This document shows, one piece after another, positions 24,481 to 33,791 of a stretch of 64,000 bases of DNA. Origin of the DNA: Roseomonas sp. (lineage in GTDB: Bacteria; Pseudomonadota; Alphaproteobacteria; Acetobacterales; Acetobacteraceae); the NCBI GenBank assembly GCA_020249145.1, contig JADCGF010000011.1, forward strand, positions 139,012-203,011, in the 5' to 3' direction. A program made the translations under genes and the position numbers. The number at the start of each line of letters is the position of its first letter. Position 1 is the stretch's first letter. Under the pieces are notes generated by a model that did no database searches, had not been told where the DNA came from, and worked only from the letters and a program-made list of their open reading frames with translations.

Positions 24481-24938
24481 CCGAAGCAGATCACGGCCCA
24501 GGCGTGCGCCTGCCTCCGCCCGTGCTGGTGGGGGGCGTGCTGGCGGTGGCCTGGTTCGCGCATCTTTTCTTTCCGGTCCTGCTCGGACCGCCCTTGCCGA
24601 ATTACGGCATGCTGGTGCTGTTTCTGGGGATTGGCCTGATCGGCTGGTCGCTGCTGGCGCTGGTGCAGGCGGGCAATGACCCAAGGCCGGATAGGCCCGA
24701 TGCCGCGCTGGTGACGGCGGGGCCGTTCCGCTTCAGCCGTAACCCGATCTATCTTGGCTTTTTGGTGGTGGTGCTGGGCTTTGCGCTGCGTTGGGGAGAT
24801 CTGTGGGGCTGGCTTGCTTTGCTCGCCTGCCATTTGGCGCTGGATCGGCTGGTGGTAACGAAGGAGGAAACCTACCTCGCCACGCGTTTCGGCGCCGCTT
24901 ATGAGGGGTATCGCAAGCGCGTCAGGCGCTGGGTTTAA
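24477..24938 (+). CDS. Isoprenylcysteine methyltransferase-like membrane protein
   Basis: A 153-aa integral-membrane methyltransferase of the ICMT/PEMT type. There are about four hydrophobic segments. The conserved C-terminal SAM-binding region appears as TAGPFRFSRNPIYLGFLVVV near 80 and ends with RFGAAYEGYRKRVRRWV, with the paired Glu/Tyr motif of the family. In bacteria the substrate is generally unknown. ATG 24477 overlaps the ygfZ stop. Its own stop shares three bases with the stop of convergent rsmA. Confidence 0.88.
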   Translation: MTEADHGPGVRLPPPVLVGGVLAVAWFAHLFFPVLLGPPLPNYGMLVLFLGIGLIGWSLLALVQAGNDPRPDRPDAALVTAGPFRFSRNPIYLGFLVVVLGFALRWGDLWGWLALLACHLALDRLVVTKEETYLATRFGAAYEGYRKRVRRWV

Positions 24939-25756
24939 CCGCGCGCCGCCAAGGCCCGCGCCAGCCGGTCGAATTCTGCCACCGTAAGCGTCTCCCCCCG
25001 CCGATCCCCGGCGATGCCGGCCTGGTCCAATAGCGCCTCGGCCCCGCCAAGCGTCTTCAGCGCCCCGCGCAGCATTTTGCGCCTCTGCCCGAAAGCAGCG
25101 GCGGTGAGTTTTTCCATGGCGGCGAATAGCGCGGGCGGAGGGTCTTCCGCATGCGGCGTGAAGCCCACAACAGCGGACCAAACCTTGGGCGGCGGGCTGA
25201 AGGCACCAGGCGGCAGGCGCAGCAGGAAGTCGCAGCGGCAGCGCCATTGGGCAAGCACCGCAAGCCGCCCATAGGCCGGGGTGGCGGGGGCTGCCGTGAT
25301 GCGTTCCGCCACTTCAAGCTGGAACATCAGCGTCATGCCCTCAAGCGCCGCAGCACCACGCAACCAGCGTATCAGCAAGGGGCTCGCGACATTATAGGGC
25401 AGGTTGGCGATGATGCGCCGGGGCGCGGGCAGGGCAGCGGCGGGTTCAACGCCAAGCGCATCGGCTTCCAGCACGCGTAGCCGTGCGGGATAGGCCGAGA
25501 CCAATTCCTGCAAGGCAATCACGGCGCGCGAATCAAGCTCCACCGCCAGCACCGATGCGGCGGCACTTTCCAACAGCGCACGCGTCAGCCCGCCCGGCCC
25601 TGGCCCCACTTCCAGCACATGCCGCCCCGCAAGATCACCGGCCAAGGCGGCAATGCGCACGCAGATATTGGGATCAAGCAGGAAATGCTGACCAAGCGCC
25701 TTGCGCGCATCAAGCCCATGCCGCGCGATGGTGTCGCTAAGGCTGGGTAGCCCCAT
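24935..25756 (-). CDS. rsmA: 16S rRNA (adenine1518/1519-N6)-dimethyltransferase
   Basis: Dimethylates two adjacent adenines in the helix 45 loop of 16S rRNA during small-subunit assembly. The 273 aa include GQHFLLDPNICVRIA near residue 19, the SAM-binding VLEVGPGPGGLTRALL near 42 and the catalytic IIANLPYNVASPLLIRWL near 110 (NLPY motif). ATG 25756 gives the usual N-terminus; the frame is open upstream into the surA spacer. It follows surA by 13 bases. The pdxA gene often found between surA and rsmA is absent. Confidence 0.96.
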   Translation of the reverse strand: MGLPSLSDTIARHGLDARKALGQHFLLDPNICVRIAALAGDLAGRHVLEVGPGPGGLTRALLESAAASVLAVELDSRAVIALQELVSAYPARLRVLEADALGVEPAAALPAPRRIIANLPYNVASPLLIRWLRGAAALEGMTLMFQLEVAERITAAPATPAYGRLAVLAQWRCRCDFLLRLPPGAFSPPPKVWSAVVGFTPHAEDPPPALFAAMEKLTAAAFGQRRKMLRGALKTLGGAEALLDQAGIAGDRRGETLTVAEFDRLARALAARG

Positions 25757-25769
25757 TTTGGTCACGCCA

Positions 25770-27086
25770 TCAGCCCGCGCGCGCGGCGTTGTTCGTGCGC
25801 ATCTCAATCTGGGCGCGGCGGCGCAAATCACGCTGCAATTGGCGGGACAGCAATTCAACCCGATCCCGCAGCAGGATTTCGCGCGCCTGTTGTGGATTGG
25901 CTTCCGCCATATTGCGGGTTTCCCGCGCGCACACCATGAAAATCAGCGCGCCATCCATGGAAATGATCGGCTGGGTTGCACGCCCAATCGGCAGGCTGCC
26001 CAGCAGATCGCGCAATTCAGGCGGGGTGATATTGTCAAGACGAACCGGCCCGGGATCGGCGGGGCGTGGGCTGCCGCGCGCGGCGGCATCCATCGCCTCA
26101 CAGCCGCGGGCTTGGTCGGACAATGTTTGCGCGCGTTGCAACTGCGCCAATTGTTGCGCGGTGGGCGCCTGCGGGTTCACCTGACCTTCAAAGGGCAGGA
26201 AGACTTGGCGCATATTCATGATGGTTGCCATGTCGCGGCCTGAAACGCGCCGGTCGCGCAGCATGACGATTTCAAAGCCGCCGGGCACGCGAATGGGGTT
26301 GCTGATGGCGCCTTCGGGCATTTGCTTCACGATGCTTGCCACCGCCGGATCAAAACGATCCCCCGTCATCCAATCCATCGCCCCGCCCTGGATCGCGGAT
26401 TGCGATTGGCTGAATTGCGCCGCCACCATCGGGAAGGGCACACCCTGGCGGAGACGCTGGATGACATCGGTCACGAAGCGTCGTACCTGCGCTTCCTGGC
26501 CGGGATTTTCGACAGGAATGAAGATTTCGGAGACCAGGAATTCGGGTTCACCAAGCCGCGCGCGCTGCGCAGCCAGAAATTCATTCACCTCGGCTTCTGG
26601 AATATTTGCCTGTTCCCCAAGCATGCCACGCAATAGCCGCGCCCACCCGATCTGTGCGCGGATTTGGTCATACAAAACGCGCGGTTCGATACCGGCCCGG
26701 CGCAGATTCTGCACCACACCGCCGGGCGGCAGCCCATTGCGGCTTTCAATATTGGCGACCGAGCTTGCAATATCCTGATCCGTCACAAGGATGCGCCGGC
26801 GGCTGAGTTCCTGGATGCGAAGCCGCTCATCAATCAAAAGGCGCAGGATCTGATCCCCACCTTGCGCGCCGGCATCTCCGGTCATGCCGGCGGAAAGCGC
26901 CAGCAGGCGGCGGCGGCTTTCGACTTCGCTTCGCGTCACGACGTCGCCATTAACGACAGCGACGATACTATTCACGCTGCCGCCTGTGGCTTGCGCCAGG
27001 GCAGGCCTTGGGGCCGCATGCATCAGCAAACCCGCCAGCAACGCCAGCGCCAGAAGGGGCTTTTGGAAAACGGACACGGCGAGCAT
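25770..27086 (-). CDS. surA: Periplasmic chaperone / peptidyl-prolyl isomerase SurA
   Basis: Escorts outer-membrane proteins, including LptD, through the periplasm. The 438 aa have a signal peptide ending near ALAQA (about residue 31), then the SurA N-domain (VNGDVVTRSEVESRRRLLAL) and one parvulin region (ISEIFIPVE through GSLPIGRATQP) with central PPIase motifs. ATG 27086 is preferred to TTG 27089 because AGGAGG lies five bases upstream. It lies between lptD and rsmA; the 155-base gap to lptD holds a palindromic repeat. Confidence 0.92.
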   Translation of the reverse strand: MLAVSVFQKPLLALALLAGLLMHAAPRPALAQATGGSVNSIVAVVNGDVVTRSEVESRRRLLALSAGMTGDAGAQGGDQILRLLIDERLRIQELSRRRILVTDQDIASSVANIESRNGLPPGGVVQNLRRAGIEPRVLYDQIRAQIGWARLLRGMLGEQANIPEAEVNEFLAAQRARLGEPEFLVSEIFIPVENPGQEAQVRRFVTDVIQRLRQGVPFPMVAAQFSQSQSAIQGGAMDWMTGDRFDPAVASIVKQMPEGAISNPIRVPGGFEIVMLRDRRVSGRDMATIMNMRQVFLPFEGQVNPQAPTAQQLAQLQRAQTLSDQARGCEAMDAAARGSPRPADPGPVRLDNITPPELRDLLGSLPIGRATQPIISMDGALIFMVCARETRNMAEANPQQAREILLRDRVELLSRQLQRDLRRRAQIEMRTNNAARAG

Positions 27087-27099
27087 CAACGCCTCCTTA

Positions 27100-27162
27100 A
27101 AGCATTTTCAAGCCAAGTGGAATCACTTGGCGGCTCGGAAAATGTGACCAAACAAAACTTTA
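27100..27162. repeat. Dispersed palindromic repeat, copy 2
   Basis: Located between lptD and surA. On this strand it matches copy 1 (10671-10732, opposite orientation) at about 55 of 60 bases, with the same central palindrome CCAAGTGGAATCACTTGG. Beside it, 27167-27174 and 27193-27200 form an 8-bp inverted repeat, so each of the first two copies has a neighbouring hairpin. It could stabilise or end transcripts between the two genes. Confidence 0.85.
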
Positions 27163-27241
27163 GCCGGCGTTTTCGGTGCGCGAGGATGAGCGGAAAACGC
27201 ATTGAATTTGCTGCCTGTGGCGGGCGGGGTAGCGCAACTGC

Positions 27242-29503
27242 TCATAGAGCCCTCAATCCGAAATCGCCAATGGTCTTGAAGCCAAAGCGGAACAGCAACA
27301 TGGTGGCCCCTGGGTAAAAGTCGCCCGTTGCAGGATCTTCAGCATAGCGCTTGACGAAACGGGTTTCAAAAATGAAGCACTCATCCTCATACATCGCCGA
27401 AACACCCAAGGCCACCGGGCGATTGAGTTGGACATCCTGGCGGCTAAAGGCGCTGACTTGCCAAAAGCCAAGGCGCTGCCTGGCACCAAGATAAACTTCC
27501 TCGCGCTGTGCAACAGGATTGAGAAAGGGCATGGGCGGCGCCTGCAAATAGCCAAGGGTGAAGCCTGTATCATTGGTCGGGCGCAGCGTGGCGCTGACAT
27601 CATAGGCGCGGGCGGCGAAGCTCTCCCCACCGCGGCGGGCGCGGCCGGTCAGATCAATCCAGGAACTTGGCCTGAAGGTCAGTCGGCTCACCCAATCAGA
27701 GGCGCGATTTTCCAGGCCACTATAGGGGTAGAAGGGACCGCCATCATCCTGAACGCGGAAGGATCGCCCGACCACAGCTTCAAGCTGGCGATCTTCCGGC
27801 AGGAACCAGGCACCACGCAACGCCATATCTGCGCGCGTGCCGCCTTCCTGCCGATCACGCCCGGTGAAGCGGTTGAGTGAGAACAGATTGGCATCCGTGA
27901 AATCAAAGACGATGCTGTCTTCATTCGGAATGCGGTATTGGCTGCCGGTCATGGGGCCAGTCACCAATTGGACGCGCGGTTCAATCACCTGGCGGCCCCA
28001 ATCGCCCCCATCGCGCAAGAAGGGCATACGCCAATCCAACGCCGCCCGGATATTGGCGGCGGCATTTTGCCCATTGGCATCACCCTTCGCGAAATTGGGG
28101 GCAAGGTTGATATCCTCAAAATCATAGGCCGCCAGATCGCTTTGGGCGCGCAGCGTCCAGATGCCCCCCAGATCATCCATCCGCGGCAGGGCATAGCCGA
28201 TACGCGACGAAGCACGGCGGGTGCTGGTGCCGGTACCGCGAAAGACAGCGAAATTCCAAGTATCTAACGTGAAACGCCCACCTAGAGAATCTTCCGGCGA
28301 TTCCCAATCGGCGTAGATATTGGGTAGCACGAGTGGAATGCGGCTGATGTCATCGGTCCGGCGCAGGCCCTGATAGGCGCGGGCATCAAACCGCGCAAAA
28401 CCCTCAGGCCCCCAGAAGCCTTCGGTGAAAAGCGTTGTCGGCAGAACGCGCTGCGCCCCGTAGCGATAGATGCGGAGGTATTGTTCGGAGCTGGCGCGGT
28501 TAAGGTCGAACCCGGCGCGCCAGGTTTCATCCAGCGAAAAGCGGCCCTTGGCGAAGATATGGCCCGCAAAACCTTCTTCCGTACCGTCGCGGCCATCAAG
28601 ATAGCCAGCGGAACTCAACACTTCAATCTCACCATTGTTGAAGCGCCGACGGTAATCCAGCCCAAGATTCGGCGCGACACGGGTCGAGGTGGTGGGCCGC
28701 AGGACCAATTCCTGAGTTTCATCAATCGCCCAGTAATAGGGAGTTTCGATGAACCCGCCGAGGTATCCGGTGATCCCGAAGCTTGGGCTCAGGAAACCGG
28801 ATTGCCGCGCTGCCGATCCATCCGGATGCTGGAAATAGGGCAACCAGATCACCGGCACGCCCGCCATGTCGAGCGAGGCACCACGATAGCGCACCTGCTG
28901 TTCCGTGCGATCCAAGGTAGCAGTACGCGCGCGCAATTGCCAAATGGGCGGCGCCAGCGGGTCATCCTTGCAAGGTTCACAAGCCGTATAGACAACCCGC
29001 GCCAAATCGAAGATCGAACCACTCGTTCGCCGCGCGCCACTTGCCGCAATACGGCCATTTTGCAGCAGATAGCCGCGCAGGCCTTCCAAAACACCATCGC
29101 GCATCTGATTGGAAAGGACTGCGCTCTCTGCGAAAAAAACCTGCCCGTCCGCTTCAATCAGCTGCACATTGCCGCGTGCGGTTGCAACACCTGTATTGCG
29201 GTTATAGGTCAGCTCATCCGCACGCAGGATGCGCCCGCCTTGGAAGGCTTCTACCTGGCCACGCGCCACCACCAGGGCGGCGTTTTGGTCGTATTGCACT
29301 TCATCGGCGGTGAAGGTGACCGGCGCATTCTGTGGCGGCGCCGCGGGTGCGGCAGCAGCGGGCGCAGCTGTGCCCCCCGGCAGGCTGGGTGCCACCGAAG
29401 CGGGCGGGGCGATCGGTGGCAAAAACGGAGCCTGCGCAAATCCCACACTCGGGGCCAGCGCCAAGACGAGAAAGCCAAGAATTCTTCCAGCCCGGCGCGA
29501 CAT
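27242..29503 (-). CDS. lptD: LPS assembly outer-membrane protein LptD
   Basis: The beta-barrel translocon that inserts LPS in the outer leaflet. The 753 aa start with a signal peptide (MSRRAGRILGFLVLALAPSVGFAQ). An Ala/Pro-rich linker, an OstA/LptA-like beta-jellyroll domain (VTFTADEVQYDQNAALVVARG near 60) and the barrel (GVPVIWLPYFQHPD near 200 onward) follow. ATG 29503 lies next to the lptG stop; the longer frame is a shadow of lptG. Few Cys are visible, so its disulfide pattern may differ from that of E. coli. It is transcribed with lptF and lptG. Confidence 0.93.
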   Translation of the reverse strand: MSRRAGRILGFLVLALAPSVGFAQAPFLPPIAPPASVAPSLPGGTAAPAAAAPAAPPQNAPVTFTADEVQYDQNAALVVARGQVEAFQGGRILRADELTYNRNTGVATARGNVQLIEADGQVFFAESAVLSNQMRDGVLEGLRGYLLQNGRIAASGARRTSGSIFDLARVVYTACEPCKDDPLAPPIWQLRARTATLDRTEQQVRYRGASLDMAGVPVIWLPYFQHPDGSAARQSGFLSPSFGITGYLGGFIETPYYWAIDETQELVLRPTTSTRVAPNLGLDYRRRFNNGEIEVLSSAGYLDGRDGTEEGFAGHIFAKGRFSLDETWRAGFDLNRASSEQYLRIYRYGAQRVLPTTLFTEGFWGPEGFARFDARAYQGLRRTDDISRIPLVLPNIYADWESPEDSLGGRFTLDTWNFAVFRGTGTSTRRASSRIGYALPRMDDLGGIWTLRAQSDLAAYDFEDINLAPNFAKGDANGQNAAANIRAALDWRMPFLRDGGDWGRQVIEPRVQLVTGPMTGSQYRIPNEDSIVFDFTDANLFSLNRFTGRDRQEGGTRADMALRGAWFLPEDRQLEAVVGRSFRVQDDGGPFYPYSGLENRASDWVSRLTFRPSSWIDLTGRARRGGESFAARAYDVSATLRPTNDTGFTLGYLQAPPMPFLNPVAQREEVYLGARQRLGFWQVSAFSRQDVQLNRPVALGVSAMYEDECFIFETRFVKRYAEDPATGDFYPGATMLLFRFGFKTIGDFGLRAL

Positions 29504-29504
29504 T

Positions 29505-30629
29505 CTACCCGTCCTCAAGATGCAGCAGCAGGGCTGCCGCCAATAGGAAACCGGCACCCGCCGGCGCCCAGGCCGCCAATACCACAGGCAAACTACCCGC
29601 TTCACCAAATTCGCCGGTGATCTTGTCCAGCACGAAAAGCGCAAAGCCAGCGCTGACCCCGCCCGCGATCATGCGCGCCACGCCACCGCGCCGGGCAGAA
29701 CGCATGGAAAACCCGGCCGCGAGTAGCGCCATGGCAATGGCAAGCAAGGGCAGCGCCAGCAGGGATTGGAAATGCAGGCGATGGCGAATGGCGGAAAAAC
29801 CGGCATTTTCCAGAATCGTGATGAATTCCGGCAGGGCCCAAAGACTGAGCGTATCGGGGCTGGCAAAGGAATTCTCGATCCTTTCGGGGGTCAATTCGGT
29901 CGGGAAATCCAGGCTCTGCGGCGCGCCCGCCACGCGATCCGCGCCAAAAACCCTGGCACCATCAAAGCGCCAGCGCCCAGGCTGGAGCAAGGCCGATGTG
30001 GCTTCAATGCGTGCCAATGGGCGATCTTCTGCCGAAAGGCGCCAAACGCTGACCTCGGCCAGGCGGAGCACTTCATTGGGTTGCATTTCCCGCGTCACAA
30101 CAGGCCGGCCTGAGATGATCGCCACACCCTGGGGCTGCAGCCCATCATCAGCCTGACGCAGCCAAAGCCTGCCACCGGCCAAAGCCGTGATACCGCCGAC
30201 ATTGCGCAGATAAAGCTGATCCAGCCGTTCCGCGCGTGCCAGCATGGCCGATGACAAGGGCGAAAGCGCCATACTGGCGCCAAGCCCCAGCAGCAAGGCC
30301 ACCAGCACCGGCCCGGCCAGAAAGCCCCAGGCGGAAATCCCTGCCGCGCGCGCCACCACCAATTCAGAGAACCGCGTCAGCCGCCAAAAGGCGATAATGC
30401 CGCCCAGCAGCACGGCAAAGGGCAGAATCTGCATGGCAACATAAGGAATGCGGAGTGCCGCGATTTGCGATACAAGAGCGAAATTGGCCTCAGGCCTGGT
30501 TGCAGCGCGGCGCAGCAATTCAATCAGGTCAAACAGCGCCACCAGCATCGAAAGCGCCAGCACCATCAGCAGCGTCATACCGGCAAAGCGCCGCGCCACA
30601 TAAGCCATAAGCGTGATGGGCAGCTTCAT
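29505..30629 (-). CDS. lptG: LPS export permease LptG
   Basis: One of the two permease subunits of the LptB2FG transporter that pulls LPS from the inner membrane. The 374 aa have three N-terminal helices, a periplasmic beta-jellyroll and three C-terminal helices. MLVALFDLIELLRRA near 24 and FSELVVARAAGISAWGFL near 95 are the LptF/LptG family coupling region. ATG 30629 overlaps the lptF stop (ATGA). One base separates its stop from the lptD start. Confidence 0.93.
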   Translation of the reverse strand: MKLPITLMAYVARRFAGMTLLMVLALSMLVALFDLIELLRRAATRPEANFALVSQIAALRIPYVAMQILPFAVLLGGIIAFWRLTRFSELVVARAAGISAWGFLAGPVLVALLLGLGASMALSPLSSAMLARAERLDQLYLRNVGGITALAGGRLWLRQADDGLQPQGVAIISGRPVVTREMQPNEVLRLAEVSVWRLSAEDRPLARIEATSALLQPGRWRFDGARVFGADRVAGAPQSLDFPTELTPERIENSFASPDTLSLWALPEFITILENAGFSAIRHRLHFQSLLALPLLAIAMALLAAGFSMRSARRGGVARMIAGGVSAGFALFVLDKITGEFGEAGSLPVVLAAWAPAGAGFLLAAALLLHLEDG

Positions 30630-31759
30630 GGCAGCGCCCCACGCGGCGGAGCCCTGCGCGGCTGGCCGGGGGCACCGGCAAGCCACCAGGCGGAAATCAC
30701 GCCCGGCAGGATGGCATGCAGCCAGATCAGCCAGATCAGCCCATCGCGCCGCATTGCCGCATTGCTGATGGTCAGGCCAAGCGCCAGCAGCGCCACCATG
30801 ACACCAATGCCAAGCACCACACCGAAACCGCCGCCATGGCGGCGGAATTGCCCGGTCAGCGCCACCGCCAGCCCGACCAGGGCAAACGAAAGCGCGGTCA
30901 GCGGGCTTGCCATGCGCTGATGCGCCTCCGCCCGGAAGCGCCTGAGTTCGCGCGGGCGCAAACCCTCAGCCGAATCGGGGTCCAGCAATTCGGCAATCGA
31001 ACGTTCGCGGCTGTCGCGGCTGCGCGTTTCCTCATTGCGCGCCACGCGGGCCAGATCAACGCTGTTTTCGGAAAAACTTAGCACGGTCAGCCGCGGGGGC
31101 GCGCCCGATGCGCCTTTTTCCATCTGCTGACGCACACCATCATAAAGCGTCACGCGCGGCCCATCCGGCCCCTGCCCGATGCGCCCGGCTTGCGCCAGGA
31201 TAGTCACCGCGCCGCCGGCTTCGCGCTGGTCATGCACCATAATCCCGCGCAGCGTGCCATCGGCGTCGCGCTTGCGGGCATAGACAGTAAGATCATTGCC
31301 GAGGGTGGAGAAAACCCCTTCCTGCACCAGCACGCCCACCAATTGATTGCGGATTTCGAATTGCCATTGCCGGAAGGCGGTGTGGCTGAGCGGCACCAGC
31401 CAGAAATTCAACAGGGCCATGACGGCGACAACCAAAAGCCCTAGCGCCAATGCAGGGCGCGCGATTTGCCAATTGGAAAGCCCCGCCGCACGCATCACCA
31501 CCAATTCACGGTCCCCGGCCAGGCGCAAATGCACAAAGAGCATCACGATGAAGGTCGTGATCGGCAGGATGACCGAAAAGAAGGATGGCAATAACAGGCT
31601 GGTCAATTCGAAAAATACCGCAAGCGACAGCCCGCGATCCAGCACCAATTCGATGAATCGCAAGGATTGCGTGAGCCAGACAAGCGCCGCCAGTCCCACC
31701 GTTACGGCAAGCAGGGCCAGGGCAAGCTGGCGGAACAAATAGCGATCGAGCAGGGTCAT
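30626..31759 (-). CDS. lptF: LPS export permease LptF
   Basis: Partner of LptG, 377 aa, with the same plan of three helices, jellyroll and three helices. LDRYLFRQLALALLAVTVGL opens the protein and GDRELVVMRAAGLSNWQI near 80 is the conserved coupling-helix region. It carries a charged insert (RNEETRSRDSRERSIAELLD) before the last helices. ATG 31759 is chosen, with GTG 31771 as alternative. First gene of lptF-lptG-lptD-surA-rsmA, so the promoter should lie in the 45 bases before it or in the oxidase gene upstream. Confidence 0.93.
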   Translation of the reverse strand: MTLLDRYLFRQLALALLAVTVGLAALVWLTQSLRFIELVLDRGLSLAVFFELTSLLLPSFFSVILPITTFIVMLFVHLRLAGDRELVVMRAAGLSNWQIARPALALGLLVVAVMALLNFWLVPLSHTAFRQWQFEIRNQLVGVLVQEGVFSTLGNDLTVYARKRDADGTLRGIMVHDQREAGGAVTILAQAGRIGQGPDGPRVTLYDGVRQQMEKGASGAPPRLTVLSFSENSVDLARVARNEETRSRDSRERSIAELLDPDSAEGLRPRELRRFRAEAHQRMASPLTALSFALVGLAVALTGQFRRHGGGFGVVLGIGVMVALLALGLTISNAAMRRDGLIWLIWLHAILPGVISAWWLAGAPGQPRRAPPRGALP

Positions 31760-31804
31760 CGGCCAGGTCACCCTACCCGCTTGGCGCCAATGCCGAAAGC
31801 GGCT

Positions 31805-33223
31805 TCAGGGCAGCACCTTGCCCGGATTCATCAGCCCCTTGGGGTCCAGCGCGGCCTTGATTTGCCGCATCACGGCCAATTCGGCGCCACCGCGCCATGC
31901 TTCCATCATATCGGTCTTGAGCTGCCCGATACCGTGTTCCGCGCTGAAGGACCCGTCCAAATCCCGCACCACCCCGTTCACGCAATCCATGATGTCATGG
32001 CTGCGCGCCAGGAAAGCCGCCGGATCGGCGCCTTCGGGCTGGACCAGATTCACATGGATATTGCCATCCCCCATATGGCCGAAGGGCATGGGGCGGATGC
32101 CGGGAATAAGGCGCCGGCAGGCATCCGATGCGCGTTCGATCAATTCCGGCACGCGCGAGACAGGGACGGAAACATCATTCTTCACCGATGCGCCCGCCTT
32201 GCGCTGCGCTTCGGTATGTTCTTCGCGAATGCGCCAAAGGGCAGCGCGCTGCGCTTCGCTTTCCGCCAGCACGGCATCCAGCACTTCGCCCTGCTCCATC
32301 GCCGGCGCCAGCACCTGTTCCGCGAGGCCGCGCAAATCCGCATCCGGCCTGGTGGAGGCCAGATCAATCAGCGCGTAATGCTGGGCGCGTTCAGCCAGCG
32401 GCAGCGTCACGCCGGGGATCAATTGCACGGTCAGGTCAACGCCATCGCCCGACATATATTCGAAGGCGCGGATCGCGCTTTCGTCATTGTCACGAAAGCG
32501 GCGAAACAGCCCAAGCGCGGCAGCGGCATCGCGGACTGCGGCGAAAATCACCTCATTGGCGCGAGGGCGGGCGAACAGCTTAAGGACGGCGGCGGTGATG
32601 ATGCCAAGCGTGCCCTCGGCCCCCACAAAAACATGGCGCAGTGCGTAGCCGGTATTGTCTTTGCGCAGGCGCCGGAGGCCATGCCAGATGCTGCCATCGG
32701 GCAGTACCACTTCAAGCCCCAGCATCAATTCCCGCGCATTGCCGTAGCGCACGGTGTTATTGCCGCCGGCATTGGTGGAAAGTACGCCGCCGATCATGGC
32801 CGTGCCTTCGCCACCGAAGCTAAGGGGGAAAAGGCAGCCGGCAGCCGCAGCCGCTTCCTGCGCGGTTTTCACCACCACACCCGCCTCGGCTGTCATGGTC
32901 ATATCCACCGGGTCAAGGTCGCGGATGCGGTTCATGCGCGCCAGCGAGACAATCACGGTGCGCCCGGAAGCATCCGGCGTGGCGCCACCGACCATGGAGG
33001 TATTGCCCCCCTGCGGCACAATGGCGATGCCGGCGCCGGCGCAAAGCCTGACTGCTTCGGCCAATTCGGTGGTGTTGGCGGGACGCAGCAGCGCCAAAGC
33101 CAGGCCCTGATACAGGCTCCGCCAATCGGCCAAAGCGGGGGCGAGGTCGGAGGCATCGGTTAGCAGCCCGGCGGGGCCGAGCAGGCTGGCAAGTGCGGGG
33201 GGAAGGGAGGGTGAATCGGCCAT
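31805..33223 (-). CDS. FAD-binding oxidase (glycolate oxidase GlcD / D-lactate dehydrogenase type)
   Basis: A 472-aa flavoprotein of the VAO/PCMH family. The FAD-binding domain carries IVPQGGNTSMVGGATPD near 72, LSFGGEGTAMIGGVLSTNAGG near 140 and VGAEGTLGIITAAVLKLF near 203. The C-terminal FAD-oxidase domain has MPFGHMGDGNIHVNL near 380, whose His residues bind metal or substrate, and ends EHGIGQLKTDMM. It oxidises a 2-hydroxy acid such as D-lactate, glycolate or D-2-hydroxyglutarate. ATG 33223 is used. It is the gene just upstream of lptF, 45 bases away, and may share its transcript. Confidence 0.9.
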   Translation of the reverse strand: MADSPSLPPALASLLGPAGLLTDASDLAPALADWRSLYQGLALALLRPANTTELAEAVRLCAGAGIAIVPQGGNTSMVGGATPDASGRTVIVSLARMNRIRDLDPVDMTMTAEAGVVVKTAQEAAAAAGCLFPLSFGGEGTAMIGGVLSTNAGGNNTVRYGNARELMLGLEVVLPDGSIWHGLRRLRKDNTGYALRHVFVGAEGTLGIITAAVLKLFARPRANEVIFAAVRDAAAALGLFRRFRDNDESAIRAFEYMSGDGVDLTVQLIPGVTLPLAERAQHYALIDLASTRPDADLRGLAEQVLAPAMEQGEVLDAVLAESEAQRAALWRIREEHTEAQRKAGASVKNDVSVPVSRVPELIERASDACRRLIPGIRPMPFGHMGDGNIHVNLVQPEGADPAAFLARSHDIMDCVNGVVRDLDGSFSAEHGIGQLKTDMMEAWRGGAELAVMRQIKAALDPKGLMNPGKVLP

Positions 33224-33293
33224 GGGCCGTTGAAACGCCCCAGCCCCGCGCGGTCAAGCGCCAATCGGTTAACGTCCTGATCCCTTCTGGCGA

Positions 33294-33791
33294 TCAGTCA
33301 TTCTCAATTTGGCGGTCAGGCCGGCGCGCTTCGTAGTCATGGACAGCCAATTGCTTGCCAAGCGGCGAGGCGCGGATGCCTTCCGCCTGCAGCAGCGCGG
33401 CCTGTCTTTCAACACCGCCAGGTAGCTTCGGGTTGAGAAAGCCGCCCTTGCGCAGCACGCGCCACCAGGGCGTGAGTTCCCCCGGCGGCACGGCAAGCGC
33501 GCGGCGTTCCTCTGCGGCACGGGCTGACATATTGGCGAAAATGGCGGTCGAGACCGGGCAAGCCACCGCCACCTGATGGCGGCGCGCGAGTGCGGCGCGG
33601 AGATCATCCAGCGTGATGACTTCACCCCATTTCAGCTTCCGGATGAGGGCATCCACCTCGGCGGGGCTGGAGACGACCATGGCGCCGCCCTTCGCTTCCG
33701 CATAGCCTGGCGCGCCGCGCGGAATTATATGAACGATACGCGGCATGCGTCCGCTATTCAGGTGATCAATCGCTGATTTTTTCTTGGGCAT
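33294..33791 (-). CDS. Alkyltransferase-like (MGMT-fold) protein lacking the active-site Cys
   Basis: A 165-aa protein. Its last part, TPWWRVLRKGGFLNPKLPGG then VERQAALLQAEG, matches the DNA-binding half of O6-alkylguanine-DNA alkyltransferases. Where those have P-C-H-R-V, this has P-W-W-R-V (residues 108-112), so it cannot transfer alkyl groups. Alkyltransferase-like proteins of this kind bind O6-alkylguanine and hand it to nucleotide excision repair. KWGEVITLDDLRAAL near 54 fits the N-terminal helix. The ATG at 33791 gives a basic start; the frame opens at 33827. Role in repair is inferred from the family. Confidence 0.78.
   Translation of the reverse strand: MPKKKSAIDHLNSGRMPRIVHIIPRGAPGYAEAKGGAMVVSSPAEVDALIRKLKWGEVITLDDLRAALARRHQVAVACPVSTAIFANMSARAAEERRALAVPPGELTPWWRVLRKGGFLNPKLPGGVERQAALLQAEGIRASPLGKQLAVHDYEARRPDRQIEND

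Noticed and set aside
26664..27317. 217-codon plus-strand frame across the lptD-surA gap
   Set aside because: Most of it is antisense to surA, and the rest is the palindromic repeat. It shows only that the repeat is open in that frame.
28481..29620. 379-codon open frame opposite lptD
   Set aside because: Antisense to the LptD signal peptide, jellyroll and early barrel region; no independent evidence.
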